From the NCBI RefSeq assembly GCF_011683915.1, contig NZ_JAAQPH010000007.1, forward strand, positions 62,001 through 126,000: 64,000 nucleotides of DNA. The letters run 5' to 3'. The position numbers were made by a program, and so were the translations under genes. The stretch is from Pelagibius litoralis. GTDB lineage: Bacteria > Pseudomonadota > Alphaproteobacteria > Kiloniellales > Kiloniellaceae. Below, piece by piece: positions 24,943-33,219 of this stretch. The notes beneath the pieces are model-generated. The model made no database searches. It saw only the letters and a list, made by a program, of their open reading frames with translations, and was not told the DNA's origin. The first letter of the stretch is position 1; every line of letters starts with the position of its first letter.

Positions 24943-25723
24943 GGGTCGATCCCGGCTTGTCGCTGCCGGGCTTGTCACTACCCGTCTTATCGTGGCCGTC
25001 CGCGTCGGAGGCTGCGGGATCGTCTTCCTCGTAGCGTGACAGAACGGTGGTCAGGTGGTCCTGCATGGCCGCGGCTGCCGCATCGCCGTCGCGCGCCTTG
25101 ATGGCCGACCAGACGGCCCGGTGCTGCTGGCCAAAGCGCTGATCGTCGGCCGGGCTGGCGTAGAGGCTGTAGCGATTGAAGGCCAGCATCTGCTCCAGCA
25201 CATCGCCCAGGACTGACATCAGGTGCAGGTAGATGGCCGAGCCCGAGCCCTTGGCGATTGCCAGATGAAAGTTCAGGTCGTCTTCCGCCTTGAAGCGCGA
25301 AGGCCGGCCCTCGGCGGTCATGGTGACAAAGGTCCGGTCGATTTCGGCGCGCTGTTCCGGCGTCGCCCGTTCGGCGGCACGGCGCGCCGCCCAGACCTCC
25401 AGGTTCGCCCGGACTTCGGCCAGGTCGTGCAGATTGTCGCGGTTGGAGCGCACCAGCCGGGCCAGGGCCGAATCAAGCTGGTCTGCGGCCGCCGTGATCC
25501 GCGTACCGCCGCCCTGGACGGCAGAGACGAAACCCTGCGCCTTCAGCTGCTGCAGGGCGGCGCGTATCGACACCCGGCTGACACTCATCATTTCCGCCAG
25601 TTGGCGCTCGCCGGGCAAACGCTCGCCTGGCGCAAGTTCACCGCTGGATATCAGCCGCAGCAGCTCGCTGGCGATCCTGTCTGCAACCCGCTCACGCGGT
25701 ATTTCCTGGAATCTCGGGTCCAT
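24935..25723 (-). CDS. FadR-subfamily GntR transcriptional regulator (likely GlcC-like)
   Basis: 262 residues. A winged helix (residues about 10-75: LAPGERLPGERQLAEMMSVS, RVSIRAALQQLKAQGFV) is followed by an all-helical FCD ligand domain with DDLNFHLAIAKGSG and FGQQHRAVWSAIKARD, which carry the usual Asp/His metal ligands. The C-terminus ends in a low-complexity tail with GSDKP repeated. Bounded by an operator-like palindrome 110 bases upstream, it leads the gckA-pyk operon. The same palindrome lies before glcD, so control of glycolate/glycerate genes, as by GlcC, is the best guess; lactate (LldR-like) is an alternative. Confidence 0.85.
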   Translation of the reverse strand: MDPRFQEIPRERVADRIASELLRLISSGELAPGERLPGERQLAEMMSVSRVSIRAALQQLKAQGFVSAVQGGGTRITAAADQLDSALARLVRSNRDNLHDLAEVRANLEVWAARRAAERATPEQRAEIDRTFVTMTAEGRPSRFKAEDDLNFHLAIAKGSGSAIYLHLMSVLGDVLEQMLAFNRYSLYASPADDQRFGQQHRAVWSAIKARDGDAAAAAMQDHLTTVLSRYEEDDPAASDADGHDKTGSDKPGSDKPGSTHG

Positions 25724-25830
25724 CAGCTCCTACCGCAGGATGTCGGTGCCATGCGGCCTCCTGTCCGGATCATATCGCCTGAAGGGGTCGGGAAAGACCT
25801 GTGCTGAACGTCCAACCCGGCGCTAGTGGC

Positions 25831-25850
25831 ATTTTGGTATCACCAATTTT
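25831..25850. promoter_or_regulatory. GntR/FadR-type operator upstream of the regulator-gckA-pyk operon
   Basis: TTTTGGT-ATC-ACCAATTTTG repeats the TTGGT-N3-ACCAA core of the site before glcD, with one-base departures from symmetry further out. It lies 110 bases ahead of the FadR-type gene start and 53 bases beyond the NUDIX stop. It is placed well for autoregulation of the regulator operon. Confidence 0.75.
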
Positions 25851-25902
25851 GCCGGCCCTTTATGCGGCGGCAGCCCGATGGCGTCAAGCAGTGGTCATAT
25901 TA

Positions 25903-26469
25903 TTAACTTGAAATAAGTTTAGTGTTGCCCTGCGCTCGTTTGACCGCTGCCCGGGCGACACGCGCGACATCGGCGCAGAGGGGCCCGGGAAGCTGCGCTG
26001 CCTCGGCCCAGCAAAGCTCAAGCGCATCGTCCGCCGGGGCGGGCTCACCGGCCAGCCAGTCCAGGCGAACCGCCACCATCAGATGGTGCAGCCGTGCTCG
26101 CCCTGGCCGCCCTCGCCCTAAGGGTGCCGGCGCCGAAAGTTCCGGCTGAATCAGGTCGATCACATCCAGCAAGCGGGCATTGCCGCCTGTGAGGCCGGTT
26201 TCTTCGCGAAGTTCGCGCCGGGCCGCTTCCAGCACCGTTTCGCCGGATTCCACCTTGCCGCCGGGAAAGCCCCACTCGCCGGCCTGCGGCGGGTTGGCCC
26301 GTCGCACCAGCAGCACCTCGGCCCCGCGGACCACCACCGCCAGGGCGGCCAGCTTCGGGCCGATATCGCCAATACCGTCAGACGACCCGCCGAACCGGCC
26401 CTCGTGGTCTGGCGGGGTCTTTGGTCCTGCCTGCACCAATTCAATTCCCTTCGCGACCGGCAGCCTCAT
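25903..26469 (-). CDS. NUDIX hydrolase
   Basis: 188 residues. The NUDIX box runs from GGKVESGETVLEAARREL into REETGL, with all the metal-binding glutamates. It is preceded by VLLVRRANPPQAGEWGFPGG, which resembles ADP-ribose pyrophosphatase and MutT-like enzymes that start with a similar lead-in. The first 40 residues are poorly conserved. It hydrolyses a nucleoside diphosphate linked to some group; the exact substrate cannot be read. It is divergent from the DapA-family gene at 26530. Confidence 0.9.
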   Translation of the reverse strand: MRLPVAKGIELVQAGPKTPPDHEGRFGGSSDGIGDIGPKLAALAVVVRGAEVLLVRRANPPQAGEWGFPGGKVESGETVLEAARRELREETGLTGGNARLLDVIDLIQPELSAPAPLGRGRPGRARLHHLMVAVRLDWLAGEPAPADDALELCWAEAAQLPGPLCADVARVARAAVKRAQGNTKLISS

Positions 26470-26529
26470 GACAGATGGAACCTGTCATGCTATTGCCAAG
26501 GTCTCGGTTTTTTCCAGGAGGTGCAAGCG

Positions 26530-27435
26530 ATGACCGTCGAATGGCAGGGCGTCTTTCCAGCGGCGACAACCCAATTCACGCCGGCCGAGGTTGTGGATAT
26601 GGATGCGACCCGCGCTCATCTGGATATGCTGATCCGCGCCGGGGTGCACGGCCTGGTCATGCTGGGCACTGTGGGCGAGAACTGCTCCCTGGAGGCGGAG
26701 GAGAAACGGGCCATCGTCAAGGCTGCGGTCGAGGTCTCTGCCGGGCGCGTTCCGGTGATCGCCGGGGTGGCGGAAACCTCCACCGCCCTGGCCTGCCGTT
26801 TCGCCGCCGATGTCGAAGCGCTCGGTGCCGACGGTCTGATGGTCCTGCCGGCGATGGTTTACAAGTCAGACGCACGCGAGACCATGGCCCACTACCGCGC
26901 GGTGGCGCAGGCCAGCGGGCTGCCGGTCATGTGCTACAACAACCCGGTCACCTACGGCATCGACATTACGCCGGAGATGTTTGCCGAACTGGCCGACGAA
27001 CCGACCCTGGTGGCGATCAAGGAATCCTCCGACGATCCGCGTCGCCTGACCGACCTGGTGAATGCCTGCGGCGATCGCTACGTTCTCTTCGGCGGCGTCG
27101 ACGACCTGGTGCTCGAGTCCGCCATGCTGGGCGCCGTCGGCACCGTCGCCGGCCTGGTCAACGCATTTCCCGAAGAAACGCTGCAACTCTGGTCCCTGGC
27201 GACCCAGGGGCGCTATGCCGAGGCGCGCGAACTCTATCGCTGGTTCATGCCGGTTCTGCACCTGGATTGCGACACCAAGCTGGTGCAGTACATCAAGCTG
27301 GCCCAGGCGATGTGCGGCCACGGCAGCGAGACCTGCCGCGCCCCGCGCCTGGCGCTGGAGGGCGAAGAGCGGGCCCGCATCATGGGGCTGATCCAGCAGG
27401 CCATCGATACCCGGCCAGGCGTGAAGGCGGCTTAG
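26530..27435 (+). CDS. DapA-family lyase/deaminase, probably pyrroline-4-hydroxy-2-carboxylate deaminase-like
   Basis: 301 residues from ATG 26530, eight bases after a CCAGGAGG-type site. The TIM-barrel family markers are GLVMLGTVGENCSLEAEEK, MCYNNPVTYGIDITPEM and the Schiff-base lysine in LVAIKESSDDPRR. The late segment ELYRWFMPVLHLDCDTKLVQ resembles LhpC, the deaminase of hydroxyproline breakdown, more than DapA. A hydroxyproline epimerase is encoded at 44.6 kb, which supports this guess. A different 2-keto-3-deoxy-acid aldolase or dehydratase role is possible. The final four bases overlap the stop of the convergent LysR gene. Confidence 0.75.
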   Translation: MTVEWQGVFPAATTQFTPAEVVDMDATRAHLDMLIRAGVHGLVMLGTVGENCSLEAEEKRAIVKAAVEVSAGRVPVIAGVAETSTALACRFAADVEALGADGLMVLPAMVYKSDARETMAHYRAVAQASGLPVMCYNNPVTYGIDITPEMFAELADEPTLVAIKESSDDPRRLTDLVNACGDRYVLFGGVDDLVLESAMLGAVGTVAGLVNAFPEETLQLWSLATQGRYAEARELYRWFMPVLHLDCDTKLVQYIKLAQAMCGHGSETCRAPRLALEGEERARIMGLIQQAIDTRPGVKAA

Positions 27436-28316
27436 GGTTTTTCTGGGGTTGACGGCGCTGGCCCTTGGTCTTTATGTCGCAGGAATTTCGCCAGCGCATC
27501 GATGGCGGACCGCACCGGCGGATAGTGCCGTTCGTCCTGATGCATCACCAGCCACTCTTCGGACCTGAGTTCGGGAATCGCCTCGCCGACCCGCGTCAGG
27601 TCCTCTGCCGCGTCGCCGACGAAACAGGGCAACACCATCCGCCCCAGCCCCTGGCGGACCAGTGACAGGGCCAGGCGCGGGTCGTTCACCGTGGTCAGGG
27701 TTTCCAGACCATGGCCCTCCGCCATCCATCTTGCGGTCGGCGTCAGCACGGAATCGCCGGCGATACCGATCCATGCCGGCTCCTTGGGCGGGTTTGGTAT
27801 TCGGGGTTTGGTGGCGCAATAGACCGCATAGTCGTTGGTGGCGATCAGCCGCCCGGCCAACCAGGGCGCATCGGGCCGGCGGTTGCGGATGCCGATATCG
27901 GCTTCGCGGCGGGCGATGTCGACTTTCGCGGCCTGGGTGATCAGTTCCGGTACCCAGGCCTCCTCTGGCGACCAGAAGCGGCCCAGGTTGTCCGCCAGCA
28001 GCTGCGCCGTCCAGGTGCCGGCGGAAATCCTGACGCGGCGGGCCTGCGTCGCGCCCTTCTGCCATTGCTCAATGTCGCTGGCGGCAAGCTCCATCGCCGC
28101 AGCTCTTTCGAACAGCGCCTGGCCGGCGGGGGTCACGCCGTAACCGCGGCGGCCCCGCACGAAGAGGCGCTTGCCCAGGCTTCGCTCGATCGATGCCATA
28201 CGACGGCTGAGCGTGGCCGGACTGACACCGCTTTGGGCCGCTGCGCCCGCCAATCCACTGCCGCGGACAACCGCGAGGAAGAGCTGCAGATCGTACCAGT
28301 TCATCTTCGATTTCAT
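27432..28316 (-). CDS. LysR-family transcriptional regulator
   Basis: 294 residues. The helix-turn-helix lies near residues 7-65 (WYDLQLFLAVVRGSGLAGAA, SGVSPATLSRRMASIERSLG). The effector domain is ordinary, with ADIGIRNRRPDAPWLAG and LALSLVRQGLGRMVLPCF. An ATG at 28304 (MNWYDLQ) is an equally good start. The gene is convergent with the DapA-family gene, so its target is not obvious. It reads away from the small hypothetical gene at 28.4 kb. No binding site was recognised in the 110 bases upstream. Confidence 0.88.
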   Translation of the reverse strand: MKSKMNWYDLQLFLAVVRGSGLAGAAAQSGVSPATLSRRMASIERSLGKRLFVRGRRGYGVTPAGQALFERAAAMELAASDIEQWQKGATQARRVRISAGTWTAQLLADNLGRFWSPEEAWVPELITQAAKVDIARREADIGIRNRRPDAPWLAGRLIATNDYAVYCATKPRIPNPPKEPAWIGIAGDSVLTPTARWMAEGHGLETLTTVNDPRLALSLVRQGLGRMVLPCFVGDAAEDLTRVGEAIPELRSEEWLVMHQDERHYPPVRSAIDALAKFLRHKDQGPAPSTPEKP

Positions 28317-28428
28317 TTTTGAAATGCAAATTTCGATTACTGATCAACAGATTATCGGGTATTTCGAATAATCTGTCATCTCGGTAGATGTTTCATTGAG
28401 AAATCGGGCGAACTGATCCCGTCCGGGA

Positions 28429-28710
28429 ATGAGAGTCGGGATGACCAGCCCTTACTTCACCAGCCCGCCATCACACCGTGAGATTGCAGCGGCTTTGTAT
28501 CCGGAGCTGGCCGAGGCGGGTGAATACGAACGCGAACGCAGGGAAGCCTATCGCCTTGCCGGGCGTCGGCGGCAGGCCCGCCGCCGCCGGCTTGTCATCC
28601 TTGTGAGACTTCGGCGGTTATGGTGTGATCTGAGAGGAAGAGATGCGGAGCCATCTAAACAGGGCCGTGGCCGGTCCGGACCTCAACCGGTGTCGGCGCT
28701 TTTTCGCTGA
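28429..28710 (+). CDS. Small arginine-rich hypothetical protein
   Basis: Up to 93 residues, or 89 from the second ATG at 28441 (MTSPYFTSPPSHREIAAALY). The middle is highly basic and may form helices (ERERREAYRLAGRRRQARRR). No family is recognised. The last 28 bases overlap the 3' end of the SemiSWEET gene on the other strand. A GC-rich region can keep such a frame open by chance, so the call is tentative. Confidence 0.35.
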   Translation: MRVGMTSPYFTSPPSHREIAAALYPELAEAGEYERERREAYRLAGRRRQARRRRLVILVRLRRLWCDLRGRDAEPSKQGRGRSGPQPVSALFR

Positions 28711-28988
28711 GGCTGGCGATACCTGATCTTCATGACCACGATGATGAGGACCAGGGCGGTCGAGACGGCGTTGGCCAGCACCAGCGGCCAGGACCCGATC
28801 ATCAGACCGTAAATCATCCATAGCGATACCGCACTCAACAGCATGAGATTGGCGGCGAGGGAGATGCCGGCGGTCTGTTTCTCGCGGATCACCTTGATGG
28901 ACTGTGGCAGCCAGCACAGCGTGCCAAGAACTGCCGCTGCGCTGCCGATCACTTCGACAAGCCAGGAAGAGAGCAGGCCTGCTTCCAT
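28683..28988 (-). CDS. SemiSWEET-type sugar transporter (PQ-loop/MtN3)
   Basis: 101 residues from ATG 28988; a GTG one codon upstream is possible. Three hydrophobic helices are visible. The first carries the PQ-loop motif VLGTLCWLPQSIKVIREKQT, and the next stretch, GISLAANLMLLSAVSLWMIY, has the family's conserved serine and tryptophan. SemiSWEETs dimerise in the inner membrane into one sugar uniport channel. The gene stands alone and diverges from the quinone reductase-like gene at 29189. Confidence 0.85.
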   Translation of the reverse strand: MEAGLLSSWLVEVIGSAAAVLGTLCWLPQSIKVIREKQTAGISLAANLMLLSAVSLWMIYGLMIGSWPLVLANAVSTALVLIIVVMKIRYRQPQRKSADTG

Positions 28989-29188
28989 CACGTCGATCCT
29001 TGTTTGGGAGGCCGGGCGGCAGATCTTTATCCGCCCCGCTGGTTATCCGACGATCAGCTTGCGATGTCTCGGCGATCATCTCAAGGCTTATCCTCTGTGC
29101 AGCCCGGCAGTTGCGCCAAGACCGTTCGTCATGTTCTATCGCCGGCGACAGCATTCGTTCTTCCACTCTGCCAGACAGGATATTGCCC

Positions 29189-30178
29189 ATGCTCGCGGTT
29201 CAGCTTCAGCGCCATGCCCGTCCCGACCTCGCCTGTGCCGCCGTCGAAGTGCCGGAACCGGGTGCCCCGGCGCCGGGTGAGGCGGTAGTGGCGATCCGCG
29301 CGGCGGCGATCAACCCGGCCGACCTTCTGATCTTCGAGGGACGCTATCCCGGTCCGGAAGAGCTGCCCGCCTTTGTCGGCATCGAGGGTGCGGGCGAGGT
29401 GGTCGCCGTGGGTGAAGGCGTGGATCTGGCGCCCGGCGATCATGTGCTGAGCCTCGGCCGGGCGAATTGGGCGGAAAAGGTGACGGGGCGGGCGGAGCAG
29501 TTCATCCGCATTCCCAAGTCGCTGGCCTGGCGCGATGCCGCGCAGTTGAAGGCCAATCCGCCTTCCGCGCATCTGATGCTGGAAGACTACATTGACCTGC
29601 AGCCCGGCGACTGGGTGGTGCAGAACGCGGCGAATTCCGCTGTCGGCCGTCACATCATACGCTTCGCCCGGGCGCGCGGCCTGAAGACCGCCAACATCGC
29701 GCGCCGCCCCGCCTTGATCGAGGAACTGAGTGCCCTGGGGGCCGATGTCGTCGTCACCGATGATGGCGACGTCCCCGCCAAGATCCGTGCGGCGGCAGGG
29801 GCCGAAGCACCGATCCGTCTGGGTATCGATGCCATCGGCGGCGACGCCACTCTGGCCTTGGCGGATACGCTGAGCGACGGCGGTACGGTGGTGAACTACG
29901 GCTTCATTTCCGGCGAGCCCTGCCGTATGTCTTCCTACCATACGGTCATTCACGGCCTCAGCCTGACCGGCTTCTGGCTGGTCGGTTACATGCGCTCGAC
30001 CCCGCGCTTTGAGATCGAAGCGATGTATGCGGAAATGGCGCGGGCCTTTGAAGAGGGGGTGCTGATTTCGCCGGTAGAGGCGGAATATACTCTGGCGCAG
30101 ACCGCCGAGGCGCTGGCCCATGCTCATGCCGAAGGTCGCGGCGGCAAGATTCTGCTGACGCCGAACGGACCGCTCTAG
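29189..30178 (+). CDS. Zinc-free MDR-family oxidoreductase (enoyl reductase/quinone reductase-like)
   Basis: 329 residues from ATG 29189, with a CAGGA site; the open frame upstream is not coding. The GroES-like domain shows AAINPADLLIFEGRYPG and VGIEGAGEVVAVGEGVDL. The Rossmann part has VVQNAANSAVGRHIIRFARA, close to MECR-type trans-2-enoyl-CoA reductases, which bind NADPH here. There are no zinc-ligand cysteines. It could reduce enoyl thioesters or quinones; the sequence does not decide. The gene runs up to the palindromic repeat at 30179. Confidence 0.8.
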   Translation: MLAVQLQRHARPDLACAAVEVPEPGAPAPGEAVVAIRAAAINPADLLIFEGRYPGPEELPAFVGIEGAGEVVAVGEGVDLAPGDHVLSLGRANWAEKVTGRAEQFIRIPKSLAWRDAAQLKANPPSAHLMLEDYIDLQPGDWVVQNAANSAVGRHIIRFARARGLKTANIARRPALIEELSALGADVVVTDDGDVPAKIRAAAGAEAPIRLGIDAIGGDATLALADTLSDGGTVVNYGFISGEPCRMSSYHTVIHGLSLTGFWLVGYMRSTPRFEIEAMYAEMARAFEEGVLISPVEAEYTLAQTAEALAHAHAEGRGGKILLTPNGPL

Positions 30179-30299
30179 CCATCCTTCGAGACAGCCCCTT
30201 ACGGGGCTTCCTCAGGATGAGGTCTTCAGTAATTGCAGGTAGTGAGCCTCATGCTGAGGAGGCGCTCCAAGCGTTTAGGGGGCGCCGTCTCGAAGCATG
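30179..30299. repeat. Palindromic intergenic repeat (nested inverted arms)
   Basis: The outer arms are CATCCTTCGAGAC (30180-30192) and GTCTCGAAGCATG (30287-30299), and the inner arms are TCCTCAGGATGAGG (30209-30222) and CCTCATGCTGAGGA (30247-30260). Each pair has one mismatch. This form (CATCCTTCGAGAC...CCTCAGGATGAGG) is a widespread dispersed repeat in alphaproteobacteria. It starts at the stop of the MDR gene and ends 44 bases before the matB stop, so it probably also acts as a two-way terminator. Confidence 0.8.
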
Positions 30300-30343
30300 T
30301 CTGCGCCGAGTTCTCGACTTTGTCAGTGACCGGCCAGCTTACC

Positions 30344-31906
30344 TCAGCCGCCGGCGGCTTGCGCGCCGGGTGCGGCCGCGAAGGTATCTTTGTAGCGCTC
30401 ACGCAACTGGTTCTTCTGCACCTTGCCCATGGTGTTGCGCGGCAGGTCGTCGACCAGGAAGATCCGCTTGGGTTGCTTGAAACGCGCCAGGTCGTCCTTC
30501 AAGGCTGCGGCGACATCGGTCTCGGTCAATTTGTGTTCACCGTCGCAGACCACGACGGCGGCAACCCCTTCGCCGAAGTCAGGGTGGGGCAGGCCGATGA
30601 CGGCCGATTCCCGCACCCCCGCGAGGTCGTCGATCATCGCCTCTATCTCCTTGGGGTAGATATTGTAGCCGCCGGAGATGATGAGATCTTTGGACCGGCC
30701 GACGATGGAGACATAGCCGCGTTCATCAATCATGCCCAAGTCGCCGGTGATGAAGAAGCCATCGTCGCGCAGTTCCTCGCGGGTTTTCTCCGGCATGCGC
30801 CAATATCCTTTGAAGACATTGGGGCCGCGCACCTCTATGGCACCGACGCCCCCCGGGGGCAGAGCCTCTCCGCTGGCCGGGTCGGTAATCTTCACCTCGA
30901 CGCCGGGCAGGGGGAAGCCGACGGTGCCGGCCCGCCTTTCCTCGTCGTAAGGGTTGGAGGTATTCATGCTGGTCTCCGTCATGCCGTAGCGTTCCAGGAT
31001 CGCGTGTCCCGTACGCTCCGCCCAGAGCTTGTGTGTCTCCGCCAGCAGCGGTGCCGAGCCGGAGATGAAGACCCGCATCCCGGCGGTCGCTTCCCGGGTC
31101 AGGCCGGGGCAGTCGAGTAGCCGGACGTAGAAGGTCGGCACGCCCATCATCGCGGTCGCGCGCTGCATATCCTGCAGCACGGCTTCGGCATCGAAGCGGG
31201 CGTGGAAGATCACGCTGCCACCCGCCAATAGGGTGACGTTGGTGGCGACGAAAAGCCCATGGGTGTGGAAAATCGGCAGGGCGTGGATCAGCACGTCCTC
31301 GGCGGTAAAGCGCCAGGTCTGCTGCAGCACCTCGGCATTGGAAGCCAGGTTGCCGTGGGTCAGCATGGCCCCCTTGGAGCGGCCGGTGGTGCCGGAGGTA
31401 TAGAGGATTGCCGCCAGGTCATCGGCGCCCCGCGCCGCGGCCTCGAAGCCGGGTACCTGTTCGTCGACCGCATCTTTCAGGCTGCCCTGGCCATCGGCGC
31501 CCAGGGTCAGGGTTTTGCCGACGCCGGCTTCCCCGGCGACGCTTTGAAGGCGGTCCAGCCTGGCGGGATCGCAGACGAAAATGCACGGCTCCGCATCGGT
31601 CAGGAAATAACGGACCTCTGCCGGTGTGTAAGCCGTGTTGAGGGGCAGGAAGACGCCGCCGGCCAGGATGGTGCCGAGGTAAAGCTGCAGGGCCGCGATG
31701 GACTTTTCAACCTGGACCGCCACGCGGTCGCCCGGCTGCAGGCCTGCCGCGACCAGGGCCTTGGCGTTGCGCTCCGCGCCGTCGAAAAGACCGCCGTAGG
31801 AGAGACCGGGGCGGCCCCCGGCCTCGGCGATCTCGGCGAAACGCGCCTCTTCGCGGCCAAGAGAGGCGGCCCGCAGACGGCTCAGGAGATGGTTTGCATC
31901 GTACAT
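30344..31906 (-). CDS. matB: Malonyl-CoA synthetase
   Basis: 520 residues of the ANL superfamily. It has the P-loop ILYTSGTTGRSKGAMLTHGN, MFGYTE-like ERYGMTETSMNTSNPY, GDLGMIDERGYVSIVGR and the late lysine in PRNTMGKVQKNQLRERY. The RYGMTETSMNTSNPYDEERR segment is typical of MatB, which joins malonate to CoA with ATP. It starts five bases after the decarboxylase stop. With that enzyme it turns malonate into acetyl-CoA. This is the last gene of the malonate operon. Confidence 0.95.
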   Translation of the reverse strand: MYDANHLLSRLRAASLGREEARFAEIAEAGGRPGLSYGGLFDGAERNAKALVAAGLQPGDRVAVQVEKSIAALQLYLGTILAGGVFLPLNTAYTPAEVRYFLTDAEPCIFVCDPARLDRLQSVAGEAGVGKTLTLGADGQGSLKDAVDEQVPGFEAAARGADDLAAILYTSGTTGRSKGAMLTHGNLASNAEVLQQTWRFTAEDVLIHALPIFHTHGLFVATNVTLLAGGSVIFHARFDAEAVLQDMQRATAMMGVPTFYVRLLDCPGLTREATAGMRVFISGSAPLLAETHKLWAERTGHAILERYGMTETSMNTSNPYDEERRAGTVGFPLPGVEVKITDPASGEALPPGGVGAIEVRGPNVFKGYWRMPEKTREELRDDGFFITGDLGMIDERGYVSIVGRSKDLIISGGYNIYPKEIEAMIDDLAGVRESAVIGLPHPDFGEGVAAVVVCDGEHKLTETDVAAALKDDLARFKQPKRIFLVDDLPRNTMGKVQKNQLRERYKDTFAAAPGAQAAGG

Positions 31907-31911
31907 CCGCG

Positions 31912-33219
31912 TTATCCCCGCTTACTGCTTCTCAAAAGGCGCTGCACGGCGGAGGCAGCGGCAATGCTGCCGTCGTTGGCGTAGGCCTCGTGATTTTTCT
32001 CGATGTCTTTCAGGTCGTAGAGGTAGTTGACCATCACGCCCCAGGCGTTGGCACGGCCGCGGGTGCTGAGGTCGGCGGCCAGGTTGATGCGGTGCAGACT
32101 TGCGCCATTGCCGAGGTGGAAGCGGGCGACCGGGTCCCTGGCACCGCCGCGCGGTGCACGCGCCTCCAGCAAATAGACGGCGGCGAGCCCAAGCAGGTCC
32201 TCGCTGTCCGTTGCTTCCTCGTAGGATGCCAACTTCTCGACGAGGCTGTGCTGTTCCCCACTCAGCAAGCCATCGGATTCCTGGGTTTCCTGCTCCACCC
32301 AGCGCCGCAGGCCGGGGACGGGCGAGAGCGTGACGTAGGTCGTCAGGTTCTCGAACTCGCGCCGCAGTTCCTCCACCACCTGTTTGATCAGGAAGTTGCC
32401 GAAGGAAATGTTGCGCAGGCCCTTTTGGCAATTGGAGATCGAATAGAAAACGGCGGTGGTCGCCTTTGCGGGTTCCAGGGTAACCCGGTCCTCCGCCAGG
32501 ATCGGTGTAATGGCGCCGGGTATTTCAGCGGTCAGGGCAACCTCGACGAAGATCAGCGGGTCATCGTTCAGGGCCGGATGAAAAAAGCCGTAGAGGCGGC
32601 GGTCGGGCGCGGCCACACGGCGGCGCAGGTCATCCCAGCCGGCGATTTCGTGGACCGCCTCGTAGGCAATGATCTTCTCCAGGATCTCGGCCGAGGTCGA
32701 CCAGTCGATGCGCCGCAGTTCGAGGAATCCGCGGTTGAACCAGGAAGCGAGAAGATGCTGGAAGTCGGTATCGAGCGGCTGTAATTCCGGATCCTCCTGA
32801 CTGGCATCCAGCAGATCGGCGCGCATGGCGACCAGCGCGCGGGTGCCGCCGGGTGCGCGGTTCAGCCTGCGCATCAATTCCTGGCTGCGCGGCTCTGAGG
32901 CGAAGTGAAGGGCCCGGCCGGCCGTCGGGCCTTGCTTGCGCCAAGCTGTCATGGCTTCAGCCAACGCCTTGCCGTCCACGTCGAAGCGGTCCTTGATCTC
33001 TCGGAAAAAGGCGACGCGGGAGGGCGCATCCAGCTTTGCGTAGGCATCGAAGATCTGTTGGGCGATAGCGAGGCCGGTGGCCTCGCCCTTGCCGCTCAGC
33101 AGATTTTCGCAGAGCGCCAGCGGGTCGCCGCCCTGGGCCTGCGATCCCAGCGCCAGGCTGCGGCCGACTTCGGCGATGCGCGAAAGCAGATCGTTCAGAA
33201 TGCCGCCGCCGCTGATCAT
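31912..33219 (-). CDS. matA: Malonyl-CoA decarboxylase
   Basis: 435 residues, the full MCD family length. The first 170 residues are helical (MISGGGILNDLLSRIAEVGR...). The catalytic acetyltransferase-like domain has ISNCQKGLRNISFGNFLIKQ, VTLSPVPGLRRWVEQE with the active-site serine, and ARFHLGNGASLHRINL with the active-site histidine. It ends with VNYLYDLKDIEKNHEAYAND. It releases CO2 from malonyl-CoA to give acetyl-CoA. Its ATG overlaps the DctM stop (ATGA), showing coupling to the transporter. Confidence 0.95.
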   Translation of the reverse strand: MISGGGILNDLLSRIAEVGRSLALGSQAQGGDPLALCENLLSGKGEATGLAIAQQIFDAYAKLDAPSRVAFFREIKDRFDVDGKALAEAMTAWRKQGPTAGRALHFASEPRSQELMRRLNRAPGGTRALVAMRADLLDASQEDPELQPLDTDFQHLLASWFNRGFLELRRIDWSTSAEILEKIIAYEAVHEIAGWDDLRRRVAAPDRRLYGFFHPALNDDPLIFVEVALTAEIPGAITPILAEDRVTLEPAKATTAVFYSISNCQKGLRNISFGNFLIKQVVEELRREFENLTTYVTLSPVPGLRRWVEQETQESDGLLSGEQHSLVEKLASYEEATDSEDLLGLAAVYLLEARAPRGGARDPVARFHLGNGASLHRINLAADLSTRGRANAWGVMVNYLYDLKDIEKNHEAYANDGSIAAASAVQRLLRSSKRG

